64,000 nucleotides of DNA, from assembly GCA_025141015.1 (NCBI GenBank), contig CP081098.1, forward strand, positions 3,044,501-3,108,500, given 5' to 3'. Positions 26,242-34,713 of the stretch are shown here, in pieces (position 1 is the first letter of the stretch; every line of letters starts with the position of its first letter). The notes beneath the pieces were generated by a model, which saw only the letters and a program-made list of their open reading frames with translations, was not told the origin of the DNA and made no database searches. Source of the DNA: Rhodobacteraceae bacterium M382 (GTDB taxonomy: Bacteria > Pseudomonadota > Alphaproteobacteria > Rhodobacterales > Rhodobacteraceae). The translations under genes were made by a program, and so were the position numbers.

Positions 26242-26589
26242 CTAACGCCCGACGCCGCGCAGCGCCCGCTGGGCCTCGGCCATCAGCCGGGGCAGCGTGT
26301 CGTCGTATTGATGGGCCTGGATATGGCCGCACATCAACGCCGTCCAATAGATCCGCAGCACCTGGTTGATCCGCGCGCCATACCCCGGTCCCAGCTTGCG
26401 GAACCAGCGCACCATGTCCGTGTCCAACCGGATGGTCACCCGGGTTCTGTCGCGCAGCGCCCCATGTCTTGTGTCCAGCCCGTGCCATTCATCCGGCAGA
26501 CTTTTGTCCAACCAATCGCTGGCCAGCCCCTGTTGCAGCGCTTCCAGCTCGTGCAGCATTTCGTTTCGGGCCTGTTTGCGGTTGACCAT
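26242..26589 (-). CDS. BrnA-like antitoxin family protein
   Basis: A 115-residue protein whose centre reads TRVTIRLDTDMVRWFRKLGPGYGARINQVLR (about 50-80), the DNA-binding ribbon-helix-helix core of BrnA/DUF4415 antitoxins. BrnA normally pairs with the RNase toxin BrnT encoded just upstream of it, but no BrnT-like frame is next to it here. It could be an orphan antitoxin or a regulator. The ATG at 26589 is preceded by GAGAGGTGA. It is convergent with the Hint gene and divergent from prfC. Confidence 0.72.
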   Translation of the reverse strand: MVNRKQARNEMLHELEALQQGLASDWLDKSLPDEWHGLDTRHGALRDRTRVTIRLDTDMVRWFRKLGPGYGARINQVLRIYWTALMCGHIQAHQYDDTLPRLMAEAQRALRGVGR

Positions 26590-26663
26590 GGCATCACCTC
26601 TCTTGTTCATCACCGCTTAACTTTGCCCGCAATTGGTTAACGCCGCGCCACCGCACAGCCCGC

Positions 26664-26696
26664 TGCACGCCCGGTGCACGTGGGGTGCACGCATGT
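26664..26696. promoter_or_regulatory. Three TGCAC direct repeats spaced 11 bp
   Basis: TGCACGCCCGG, TGCACGTGGGG and TGCACGCATGT follow one another (starts at 26664, 26675, 26686). The exact 11-bp period puts TGCAC on one face of the helix. The array lies between the divergent BrnA-like gene and prfC, so it may be an operator, possibly of the BrnA-like protein. Confidence 0.45.
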
Positions 26697-26747
26697 CACC
26701 CCCCGTTTTCCTTGCTCCGCCGCCAAAACTTACCTATACGCGCGCTC

Positions 26748-28355
26748 ATGTTGGACACCGCCTCAAACCGCCCCGAATTGCCGCCCGAGATTGCGCGCCG
26801 CCGTACCTTTGCGATCATCTCGCACCCGGACGCGGGCAAGACCACATTGACCGAAAAATTCCTGCTTTACGGGGGGGCCATCCAGATGGCCGGTCAGGTG
26901 CGCGCCAAAGGCGAAGCCCGCCGCACACGCTCTGACTTCATGCAGATGGAAAAAGACCGCGGGATTTCGGTTTCCGCCTCAGCAATGTCGTTTGATTACA
27001 ACGGTTTGCGGTTCAACCTGGTGGACACACCCGGCCACAGCGACTTCTCCGAAGACACCTATCGCACGCTGACGGCCGTGGATGCGGCCATCATGGTGAT
27101 CGACGGGGCCAAAGGTGTGGAAAGCCAGACCCAGAAGCTGTTCGAAGTCTGCCGGCTGCGCGACCTGCCGATCCTGACGTTCTGTAACAAGATGGACCGT
27201 GAAAGCCGGGACGTTTTTGAAATCATTGACGAAATTCAGGAGATGCTGGCCATCGACGTGACCCCGGCCAGCTGGCCCATCGGGGTCGGACGCGATTTTG
27301 TCGGCTGTTATGACATCCTGCGCGACCGGCTTGAACTCATGGACCGCGCCGACCGGAACAAGGTCGCGGAATCCATCGAAATCAACGGGTTGGACGATCC
27401 CAACCTGGCCAAATACGTGCCCGAACACCTGCTGGACAAACTGGTCGAGGACCTGGAAATGGCGCGCGAACTGCTGCCAAAGCTGGACCCGCAGGCGGTG
27501 CTCGAAGGGCATATGACCCCGATCTGGTTCGGTTCGGCGATCAATTCCTTTGGTGTCAAAGAGTTGATGGACGGCATCGGCAACTACGGCCCCCTGCCCC
27601 AGGTCCAATCTGCGCAGCCCCGCAGCATCGCACCTGAAGAGAAAAAGGTCGCAGGTTTTGTGTTCAAGGTTCAGGCCAACATGGACCCCAAACACCGCGA
27701 CCGGGTGGCCTTTGTCCGCCTTGCCTCGGGGCATTTCAAACGCGGCATGAAATTGAACCATGTGCGCACCAAAAAACCCATGGCGATCTCGAATCCGGTG
27801 CTGTTTCTGGCCTCGGACCGGGAACTGGCCGAAGAGGCCTGGGCCGGTGACATCATCGGCATTCCCAACCACGGCCAGCTGCGCATTGGCGATACGTTAA
27901 CCGAAGGGGAACCTTTACGTGTTACTGGTATTCCCAGCTTTGCGCCCGAGCTGCTGCAAGGTGTCCGCGCCGGTGATCCGATGAAGTCCAAGCACCTGGA
28001 AAAGGCGCTGATGCAATTTGCCGAAGAAGGCGCGGCCAAAGTGTTCAAACCGTCCATCGGCTCCGGCTTTATCGTCGGGGTTGTTGGCGCGTTGCAATTC
28101 GAAGTGCTGGCCAGCCGGATCGAAATGGAATACGGCCTGCCCGTCCGTTTTGAGGCGTCACAGTTCACCAGCGCCCGTTGGGTCAGCGGCGACAAGGCGG
28201 CCGTGGACAAATTGGTCAACGCCAACAAACAGCATATCGCCAATGATCACGATGGCGACATTGTGTATCTGACCCGCCTGCAATGGGACATCGACCGGGT
28301 TGTGCGCGACTATCCGGACGTGAAACTGACCGCGACCAAGGAAATGATGGTGTGA
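26748..28355 (+). CDS. prfC: Peptide chain release factor 3
   Basis: GTPase that recycles RF1/RF2 from the ribosome after termination. The 535 residues carry the G-domain motifs: HPDAGKTT near 26-33 (G1), DTPGHSDF near 91-98 (G3) and NKMDRE near 145-150 (G4), plus the RF3-specific GISVSASAM switch segment near 70-78. The C-terminal domains look complete. I chose the ATG at 26748 because the next residues match RF3 N-termini, and the upstream in-frame codons contain the TGCAC repeats. Confidence 0.97.
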   Translation: MLDTASNRPELPPEIARRRTFAIISHPDAGKTTLTEKFLLYGGAIQMAGQVRAKGEARRTRSDFMQMEKDRGISVSASAMSFDYNGLRFNLVDTPGHSDFSEDTYRTLTAVDAAIMVIDGAKGVESQTQKLFEVCRLRDLPILTFCNKMDRESRDVFEIIDEIQEMLAIDVTPASWPIGVGRDFVGCYDILRDRLELMDRADRNKVAESIEINGLDDPNLAKYVPEHLLDKLVEDLEMARELLPKLDPQAVLEGHMTPIWFGSAINSFGVKELMDGIGNYGPLPQVQSAQPRSIAPEEKKVAGFVFKVQANMDPKHRDRVAFVRLASGHFKRGMKLNHVRTKKPMAISNPVLFLASDRELAEEAWAGDIIGIPNHGQLRIGDTLTEGEPLRVTGIPSFAPELLQGVRAGDPMKSKHLEKALMQFAEEGAAKVFKPSIGSGFIVGVVGALQFEVLASRIEMEYGLPVRFEASQFTSARWVSGDKAAVDKLVNANKQHIANDHDGDIVYLTRLQWDIDRVVRDYPDVKLTATKEMMV

Positions 28356-28384
28356 CGGGGGAAAAACTGTAATCTGTCGCCATC

Positions 28385-29131
28385 ATGGATTTGGAACACT
28401 CGATTTATCCCGGCAGTTTCTACAGCTTACTGGGCTTTCTTGATCGCAAGGAAGTGCCCTATGAAAACGTGGCCGACCTGTTTCCGCCGCCGGATTGCGA
28501 CCTTGACGCGCTGGCGGCGTCAGTGATTCAGGCCGACCCGGTGCCGGACCACGAATTCGACCGTCAGGACGCCGCTCGCAAATATCAGACGCTGCTGGTG
28601 GAATTTGACGGATGCAGCGAATTATGGGCCGTCCATGCCATGGCGATCGCCGTCCTGCGCCGTCGCAACCCACCTGAATTCGTGCGCCAATTGTTCCTGC
28701 GGATCTGGCGGGAAAAGGGCAAGGAGCTGGCCGACGGCCTGCCCGTGCGCTGGTTGATTTCCTCGGCCACGACCTTTGCCGATCATGGGGACACATTTGA
28801 ACAGCGCAGCGGTGGCATGGGGCTGTCCGTGCTGTTCGACCTGATCAAACTGCATGACAGCGAACGCCGTGTGTCCGGGCGCCCCAATGATGCGGCCTTT
28901 CCCCGGCTCAAATCCAAACCCCGCAACCACCCGCTGGCCTTTGACATGGCCGGGTATTCCCTGCCCAATGGCGATCTGGACCGGATCATGCTGGCCCGGC
29001 TGTGGCGACTGGCGGAACAGGACGCCACCCTGCGTCCCCTCGGGTTTCGCATGTTGCGCATGGTGATGACCGACAAACGCTCGGTGTTCTCCCGGGTTCA
29101 ACGATACAGGCGGACCAAATCCGATGGCTGA
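28385..29131 (+). CDS. Hypothetical protein
   Basis: Not recognised. A 248-residue soluble, helix-rich protein without signal peptide or membrane helix. Its features are FPPPDCDLDALAAS (about 33-46), LWAVHAMAIAVLRRRNPPEFVRQLF (about 80-104) and an Arg/Lys-rich C-terminus. The preceding prfC ends 29 bp upstream, and the glycosyltransferase gene begins 8 bp before its stop, so the three may share a transcript. A link to the glycosyltransferase is possible but not shown. Confidence 0.72.
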   Translation: MDLEHSIYPGSFYSLLGFLDRKEVPYENVADLFPPPDCDLDALAASVIQADPVPDHEFDRQDAARKYQTLLVEFDGCSELWAVHAMAIAVLRRRNPPEFVRQLFLRIWREKGKELADGLPVRWLISSATTFADHGDTFEQRSGGMGLSVLFDLIKLHDSERRVSGRPNDAAFPRLKSKPRNHPLAFDMAGYSLPNGDLDRIMLARLWRLAEQDATLRPLGFRMLRMVMTDKRSVFSRVQRYRRTKSDG

Positions 29132-30074
29132 CCCCGATCTGCCCCTCTGGGGCCTGAGCGCCACCATCAAGGCCGACACGGTCGACATTCTGAATTTCGC
29201 AGCCCACCACCTCGATTTGGGCGCACACCGGCTGTACCTCTATCTGGATGCCCCTGATGACCGGGCCTTTGCCCTCCTCAAGGCCCATCCAAAGATCCGG
29301 GTCCAGCTGCGCGACGACGCATTCTGGATCAGCAAAAAAGGCAGGGTCCCCCCCAAACATCAATCCCGCCAGAGCCTGAATGCCACGCATGCCTATCGCC
29401 GCAAGGTCGAGGTCGATTGGCTGATCCACATGGATGTGGATGAATTCCTGTGGCCCAATGAAACCACTCTGGCACACCATCTGGCCACGCTCGGACCCGA
29501 AATCAAATGCGCCCGCGTCCGTCCCATCGAATCGCTGGCCGGGGACGGCAGCGTGTACAAAGGGTTCATGCCCCCGGATGGGCGTCGCAATGCCATCACC
29601 CACCGGATTTACCCGAACTTTGGACGTCAGGTGAGATGCGGCTTTCTCAGCCACGTCGAAGGCAAGCTACTGGTGCGGACCGGCCTGCCGGATGTCACGG
29701 TCAAGATCCACAATATCCAACAGGACGACACCATGAACCCCGATGCGGCCGAACTGGCTCAGGTCGATCTGTGCCATCAACACGCCCGTGATTGGGACGA
29801 TTGGCTGTCCCACTATAAATACCGACTGTCCAAGGGCTCTTATAGATCCGAACTGGCTCCGGCGCGGGATCCGGAACTGGGCGGGATGACTCTCAACGCG
29901 CTGCTGAAGCTGATCGAAGACGATCAGGGAGAAGCCGGTCTGCGCGCCTTTTATGACGAGTTGTGCGCCGACACCCCCGACCTGAGAGCCCGGTTGGACG
30001 CCGAGGGATTGCTGAGGATTCGCCCCCTGCGCCTGGCTGAAAAACGACAGAAACAATTTCCCGATTTTAGTTGA
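29124..30074 (+). CDS. Glycosyltransferase family 2-like protein
   Basis: A 316-residue GT-A-fold glycosyltransferase of the Glyco_tranf_2_4 type. It starts LWGLSATIKADTVDILNFAAHHLDLGAHRLYLY (about 7-39), with the DxD-like WLIHMDVDEFL near 95-105 (Asp100 to Asp102) and HNIQQDD near 194-200. No signal peptide or membrane helix is visible. Donor and acceptor are unknown. The start overlaps the preceding gene by 8 bp. Confidence 0.82.
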   Translation: MADPDLPLWGLSATIKADTVDILNFAAHHLDLGAHRLYLYLDAPDDRAFALLKAHPKIRVQLRDDAFWISKKGRVPPKHQSRQSLNATHAYRRKVEVDWLIHMDVDEFLWPNETTLAHHLATLGPEIKCARVRPIESLAGDGSVYKGFMPPDGRRNAITHRIYPNFGRQVRCGFLSHVEGKLLVRTGLPDVTVKIHNIQQDDTMNPDAAELAQVDLCHQHARDWDDWLSHYKYRLSKGSYRSELAPARDPELGGMTLNALLKLIEDDQGEAGLRAFYDELCADTPDLRARLDAEGLLRIRPLRLAEKRQKQFPDFS

Positions 30075-30129
30075 ATTGTTTCAAATACATCGCAAACGGC
30101 CCCTATTCCCTGCAATACAACGACAAGAT

Positions 30130-30158
30130 TTGACGTCACACCGGTATTTTGCTATTCC
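30130..30158 (+). promoter_or_regulatory. Candidate sigma-70 promoter for the DEAD-box helicase gene
   Basis: TTGACG (30130-30135), a 17-bp spacer, then TATTCC (30153-30158). It lies about 97 bp before the helicase start, which would give a long leader, as often seen with cold-inducible helicase genes. The -10 match is only partial. Confidence 0.4.
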
Positions 30159-30254
30159 CCGCCCGAGCCGACATGCGCGTGTGCGCAGGACCGCTAGGGT
30201 CTGGCTGATGATGATGCGCGGGCTGGGTCTAATGTCCGCAAGATGCGGAAACAC

Positions 30255-31700
30255 ATGACGAAATTTTCTGACCTAAACCTGAACCCCAAGGTTCTCAAAG
30301 CCATTGACGAAGCCGGGTACGAAACACCGACCCCCATTCAGGCCGGAGCGATTCCCTCCGCGCTCGAAGGCAGGGACGTGCTGGGCATTGCCCAGACCGG
30401 TACCGGCAAGACGGCCAGCTTCACGCTGCCGATGATCACGATGCTGGCCCGTGGCCGGGCTCGGGCGCGGATGCCACGCAGCCTGGTGCTGTGTCCCACA
30501 CGGGAATTGGCCGCACAGGTCGCCGAGAACTTTGACACCTATGCCAAACACCTCAAGCTGACCAAGGCGCTGTTGATCGGGGGCGTTTCGTTCAAGGAAC
30601 AGGATCTGCTGATCGACCGTGGCGTCGACGTGCTGATCGCCACTCCTGGCCGTCTTCTGGACCATTTCGAACGTGGCAAACTGTTGCTCACCGGCGTGCA
30701 GATCATGGTTGTCGACGAAGCCGACCGGATGCTGGATATGGGGTTCATCCCTGACATCGAACGAATCTTTTCGCTGACCCCGTTCACCCGCCAGACGCTG
30801 TTCTTCTCGGCAACGATGGCACCGGAAATCGAACGGATCACCAACACCTTCCTGTCGGCCCCGGCCCGGGTCGAAGTCGCCCGTCAGGCCACCGCCTCCG
30901 AGACCATCGAACAGAGCGTGGTGATGTTCAAACCCAGCCGCCGCGACCGCGAAGGCAGCGAAAAGCGCAGCGTCCTGCGCGCGATCATTGATGGCGAAGG
31001 CGACAAATGCACCAATGCGATCATCTTCTGCAATCGCAAGACTGATGTCGATATCTGCGCAAAATCGCTCAAGAAATATGGGTATAATGCCTCGCCTATC
31101 CATGGCGATCTGGACCAATCGCAACGCACCAAGACGCTCGACGGGTTCCGCGATGGTACGGTCCGCCTGCTGATCGCCTCTGATGTTGCCGCGCGCGGGC
31201 TTGACGTGCCAGCCGTCAGCCATGTGATCAATTTCGATGTCCCCGGCCACCCCGAAGATTATGTGCACCGGATCGGGCGCACGGGACGCGCCGGACGGGA
31301 AGGCAAAGCCATCACCATCTGCTCGTCGCGTGATGAAAAGGCGCTGGACGCGGTGGAAAGCCTGATTCAGAAGCAAATCACCCGCATGGAAAACCCGGTG
31401 AAAAAGGCGACCCCGGATCCGCGCCCTGCCGCAGCAGACAGCAAATCCGAACCCCGCCAACCCGCGTCCCGGTCCGCCGACAAGAAACCGGCCTCGACGC
31501 GCCGCGGAAAACCGGCCGCCAAACCCGCCGACCTTCCCGAGCGTCAGGAACGGCCTCAAAGCCAGAGCCAGAGCCAGAGCCAAAGCCAGAACCAAAGCCG
31601 CGGCCGGTCACGCCGGGACGACAACAAAACCGTTGTCGGCATGGGCGATCACCTGCCCAGCTTCATCGCTCTCAGCTTTGAGGAACGCCGCGCCGGCTGA
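30255..31700 (+). CDS. DEAD-box ATP-dependent RNA helicase (RhlE-like)
   Basis: A 481-residue helicase that remodels RNA, probably in ribosome assembly or mRNA decay. Motifs in order: Q motif GYETPTPIQ near 21-29, AQTGTGKT near 48-55, PTRELAAQ, DEAD within VVDEADRMLD near 152-161, SAT, RGLDVPAVSHVINFD near 311-325 and HRIGRTGRAG near 336-345. From about 375 the tail is basic and disordered and includes a Ser-Gln repeat. I chose the ATG at 30255 over one 12 bp upstream because the helicase N-terminus (FSDLNLNPKVLKAI) fits it; both are possible. Confidence 0.93.
   Translation: MTKFSDLNLNPKVLKAIDEAGYETPTPIQAGAIPSALEGRDVLGIAQTGTGKTASFTLPMITMLARGRARARMPRSLVLCPTRELAAQVAENFDTYAKHLKLTKALLIGGVSFKEQDLLIDRGVDVLIATPGRLLDHFERGKLLLTGVQIMVVDEADRMLDMGFIPDIERIFSLTPFTRQTLFFSATMAPEIERITNTFLSAPARVEVARQATASETIEQSVVMFKPSRRDREGSEKRSVLRAIIDGEGDKCTNAIIFCNRKTDVDICAKSLKKYGYNASPIHGDLDQSQRTKTLDGFRDGTVRLLIASDVAARGLDVPAVSHVINFDVPGHPEDYVHRIGRTGRAGREGKAITICSSRDEKALDAVESLIQKQITRMENPVKKATPDPRPAAADSKSEPRQPASRSADKKPASTRRGKPAAKPADLPERQERPQSQSQSQSQSQNQSRGRSRRDDNKTVVGMGDHLPSFIALSFEERRAG
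31561..31596 (+). repeat. Hexanucleotide repeat in helicase tail
   Basis: Six units of GCCAGA and one-base variants (GCCAAA, ACCAAA) encode an alternating Ser-Gln tract near the helicase C-terminus. Copy number could vary between strains without shifting the frame. Confidence 0.85.
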
Positions 31701-31742
31701 TCCTCTGACTGACGCAGGTATCTGTAACACTGCAACAGATCC

Positions 31743-31775
31743 GGGCACTCCCTAAAACATGGGGCGTGCCCTTTT
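31743..31775 (+). terminator. Probable rho-independent terminator after helicase gene
   Basis: GGGCACTCCCTA (31743-31754) pairs with TGGGGCGTGCCC (31760-31771) except one mismatch and one G-U pair, followed by TTTT. It is 42 bp past the helicase stop. Confidence 0.75.
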
Positions 31776-31806
31776 CTTTGTCTGCATCTCGCCAGCAGCT
31801 CAAACG

Positions 31807-31840
31807 GGATATGATGCACAGGATATGATGCATATGATGC
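31807..31840. repeat. 14-bp direct repeat upstream of small peptide gene
   Basis: GGATATGATGCACA (31807-31820) is followed directly by GGATATGATGCATA (31821-31834), then a partial TATGATGC. It lies about 130 bp before the small gene at 31966, in an AT-richer stretch. Confidence 0.65.
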
Positions 31841-31965
31841 GCGGTGGGCGGCCCTTGCGTTTTCAACATGGCGGGGTTTCATCTTTGTCCGATGACACGG
31901 CATCACTTCAGGGACTATGTGGGCAGCAACACACTGCCTCCTCCTGACATATGCGAGCCCCTGTC

Positions 31966-32145
31966 ATGACCGAAGTTACCTTCCACGCCCCCACTGCCGC
32001 CGAAATCCAGGCTATCCAACACGAAGCCGCGCGCCTGCGCAGCATCGCCTTTGGCAACGCCCTGCGCAAACTCTTTTCCGCCGTGAAATCTCTGGCTCCG
32101 CGTGGGTTCAGCCTGTCGCCCCGGTGTGCACGTCCGCTGCACTAG
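31966..32145 (+). CDS. Small RSP_7527-like protein
   Basis: A 59-residue protein. After a short start the sequence FHAPTAAEIQAIQHEAARLRSIAFGNALRKLF (residues 5-36) forms one long amphipathic helix, with a basic Arg-rich tail. The PTAAEIxAI...A.RLR pattern resembles the small RSP_7527-type proteins of Rhodobacteraceae, of unknown function. The ATG at 31966 is preferred to one 15 bp upstream. It is convergent with rnj across three hairpins. Confidence 0.55.
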   Translation: MTEVTFHAPTAAEIQAIQHEAARLRSIAFGNALRKLFSAVKSLAPRGFSLSPRCARPLH

Positions 32146-32159
32146 ATCAACCAGGACCC

Positions 32160-32251
32160 GCCGGGCGCCGCACATCGTGCGGCGCCCGGCCCAACGGGCA
32201 ATGCGGCATCGCCAGATGCCGTGGTTGCCGGGCGGGAGCCCCCCGCCCGGC
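32160..32251. repeat. Three consecutive hairpins between convergent genes
   Basis: First: a perfect 14-bp stem at 32160-32173/32177-32190 with loop ATC. Second: CGGCATC/GATGCCG at 32204-32210/32215-32221. Third: GCCGGGCGGG/CCCGCCCGGC at 32227-32236/32242-32251. No T-run follows any of them, yet the placement between two convergent stop codons suggests a bidirectional transcription or RNA-processing barrier protecting the ends of the small gene and of rnj. Confidence 0.85.
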
Positions 32252-32256
32252 CAATG

Positions 32257-33924
32257 TCAACGCATCCGGCTGATCACCACAGTGACTTCGGGCTTGCGCC
32301 CGATTTCATTCTGGGCGCTCTGGCGCACAATGCGGCGCAGCGCCTCTTCCAGCTTATCGTCATCGCTCAGCGTCTTGGAACCGGCCCGCATCAAGAATTG
32401 ATTCAGGTCCTCCTCCAGAATTTCCACCACCGCAGCCTTTGAACTTCCGGTTTCCGGCACCCCCTTGATATCACACCAAGGCTCGCCCAAAGGTTCATCC
32501 GATTCATCCAGGATCACAGTTACCAGCACATGACCGTTCAGCGCCATGCGGATCCGATCGCGCACGACCCCATCCATGGCCCCGATCTGCACGCTTCCAT
32601 CCAGATAGGTGCGCCCGGTGTCGATGTATTCGGCGACAACAGGGCCATCCGCTGTCAGATCCATCATCATGCCATTGACCACGACCGCGCTGGTCAGCCC
32701 CTTGGACTCGCCCAAACGCGCATGTTCACGCAGATGCCGGTGTTCGCCGTGCATCGGGATCAGCATCTCGGGCTTCACCAGCTCGTGCATCTGCTCCAGA
32801 TCCGGGCGATTGGCATGGCCTGACACGTGATACAGCCCTGAACTGTCATCCACCACATCGACGCCCTTTTCGCTGAGCTGGTTCATGATCCGGATCACGC
32901 CTTTTTCGTTGCCCGGAATGGTTTTTGACGAGAACAGGAACAAATCCCCCTCCTTCATCTCCAGACCACGGTATTTGCCGCGGGCCAATTGCGCCGACGC
33001 CGCACGACGTTCGCCCTGGCTGCCAGTCACGATCAGCATGACGTTGTTGCGCGGAATGTCCTGGGCCTCTTCGGGGCTGATCACTTTGGGGAAATCCGAC
33101 AGAACCCCGGTGGCCTCTGATGCTTCGATCATCCGGCGCATTGCGCGGCCCAGCAGAACAACGGATCGCCCGGCCCGCTCGCCTGCCCGCGCCAATGTGC
33201 GCACCCGTGCCACGTTGGACGCAAATGTGGTCGCGACCACCATACCCTTGGCCTCGCCCACAAGGCGGGTGATCTCGCCGGGCAATTCGGCCTCGGACCG
33301 CCCTGGTGCGCGCGAGAACACATTGGTCGAATCACAGATCAACGCCTTGACCCCGGTTTCGCCCAGGTCCGCAAACAGATCTGCATCAAACGCTTCCCCC
33401 ACTCCGGGGTCGGTGTCGATCTTGAAATCACCCGAATGCAGGATCCGTCCTGCGGGCGTGTCGATCACCAGAGCCGAGCTTTCTGGGATCGAATGTGAAA
33501 TCGGCACAAAGCCGACCTTGAACGGGCCCGCCTGCACGGTTTCCGGCCAGGGCGACGCCGTCACCACCGCGTCGGCGACCTGGCCTTTGTCCTCCAACTT
33601 GCGCCGGGCGATATTGGCGGTAAAGGCGCGGGCGTGCACCGGCACGTTCAACGCGCTGTACAGCAATCCCAGGGCCCCGACGTGGTCCTCATGGGCGTGG
33701 GTGATGAACACCGCGTCCAACCGGTCGGCGCGTTCCTTTAGCCACGTCATATCGGCAAAGATCAGATCCACACCGGGTGTTGTGTCCATATCCGGAAAAG
33801 CCACGCCCAGATCCACCAGGATCAGGCGTTCTTTGCCCGGTTTACCATACCCGTAGACATAGGCGTTCATGCCGATCTCGCCGGCGCCGCCCAAGGGCAG
33901 ATAAATCAATCGTTCGCTGCTCAT
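32257..33924 (-). CDS. rnj: Ribonuclease J
   Basis: Beta-CASP metallo-RNase with 5'-3' exonuclease and endonuclease activity, used in rRNA and mRNA processing. The 555 residues include the metallo-beta-lactamase motif HxHxDH as THAHEDHVGAL near 74-84, a beta-CASP insert (TGSQGERRAASAQLARGKY near 307-325) and the C-terminal HVSGHANRPDLEQMH and MHGEHRHL metal-site segments near 369-400. coaX and birA lie immediately upstream on the same strand. Confidence 0.95.
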   Translation of the reverse strand: MSSERLIYLPLGGAGEIGMNAYVYGYGKPGKERLILVDLGVAFPDMDTTPGVDLIFADMTWLKERADRLDAVFITHAHEDHVGALGLLYSALNVPVHARAFTANIARRKLEDKGQVADAVVTASPWPETVQAGPFKVGFVPISHSIPESSALVIDTPAGRILHSGDFKIDTDPGVGEAFDADLFADLGETGVKALICDSTNVFSRAPGRSEAELPGEITRLVGEAKGMVVATTFASNVARVRTLARAGERAGRSVVLLGRAMRRMIEASEATGVLSDFPKVISPEEAQDIPRNNVMLIVTGSQGERRAASAQLARGKYRGLEMKEGDLFLFSSKTIPGNEKGVIRIMNQLSEKGVDVVDDSSGLYHVSGHANRPDLEQMHELVKPEMLIPMHGEHRHLREHARLGESKGLTSAVVVNGMMMDLTADGPVVAEYIDTGRTYLDGSVQIGAMDGVVRDRIRMALNGHVLVTVILDESDEPLGEPWCDIKGVPETGSSKAAVVEILEEDLNQFLMRAGSKTLSDDDKLEEALRRIVRQSAQNEIGRKPEVTVVISRMR

Positions 33925-33926
33925 AC

Positions 33927-34700
33927 TCAGCTGTTATCCTTGTTATAGCGATGGATCACGGTCAGCCCGTGCATCGTCAGATCTTCTTCAAAGACGTCAA
34001 AAAGATTTGCCGCCTGTTCAAACAAAGGCGCCAACCCGCCGGTGGCGATCACCTGCATCGGGCGGTCATGTTCGGCCCGGATCCGCGCGCAGATTTCCCG
34101 CACCAGCCCGACATACCCCCAGAACACACCCGATTGCATGCATTCCACCGTGTTGGTCCCGATCACCTTTTGGGGTTGAGAAATATCAACATGAGGTAGC
34201 GCGGCGGCCGCCAAATGCAACGCCTCCAGACTGAGGTTCACACCCGGGGCAATCACCCCGCCGATATAGGCCCCATCATGGGCGACAACGTCAAACGTGG
34301 TTGCGGTGCCAAAATCCACCACGATCAGATCACCGCCATGGCGATCAAAGGCCCCCGCCGTATTAACCAGCCGGTCAGGGCCAACCTGTGTTCCGGCATC
34401 CACCCGGGGCAAATGCGGCAACAGGCATTCCGGCTTGCCCACAACCATCGGTCGGCAATCAAAGAACCGGTCCGCAAACACCCGCAGGTTCCACACGACA
34501 CGGGGCACGGTCGACGAGATGATGACCTCGGTGATATCCGTCTTGATCCCATAATGGTTGATCAGCGTCGAAAACCAGGTGAAATAGGCATCTGCCGTGC
34601 GGGCGTGGTGGGTCGACGTGCGCAGGGTGCACAGGAATGTTTCGCCATCCCAGATCGAGAAAACGGTATTGGTGTTGCCACAGTCGATTGCCAGAAGCAT
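33927..34700 (-). CDS. coaX: Type III pantothenate kinase
   Basis: First step of coenzyme A synthesis, phosphorylating pantothenate. The 257 residues show the ASKHA-fold motifs: MLLAIDCGNTNTVFSIW (phosphate 1, residues 1-17), VGPDRLVNTAGA near 106-117 and DFGTATTFDVV (phosphate 2) near 129-139. It lacks any resemblance to CoaA. I chose the ATG at 34700 because the family starts with that hydrophobic strand. birA lies 13 bp upstream and rnj 2 bp downstream, a tight operon. Confidence 0.94.
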   Translation of the reverse strand: MLLAIDCGNTNTVFSIWDGETFLCTLRTSTHHARTADAYFTWFSTLINHYGIKTDITEVIISSTVPRVVWNLRVFADRFFDCRPMVVGKPECLLPHLPRVDAGTQVGPDRLVNTAGAFDRHGGDLIVVDFGTATTFDVVAHDGAYIGGVIAPGVNLSLEALHLAAAALPHVDISQPQKVIGTNTVECMQSGVFWGYVGLVREICARIRAEHDRPMQVIATGGLAPLFEQAANLFDVFEEDLTMHGLTVIHRYNKDNS

Positions 34701-34713
34701 CCCTTGCCCCCTC

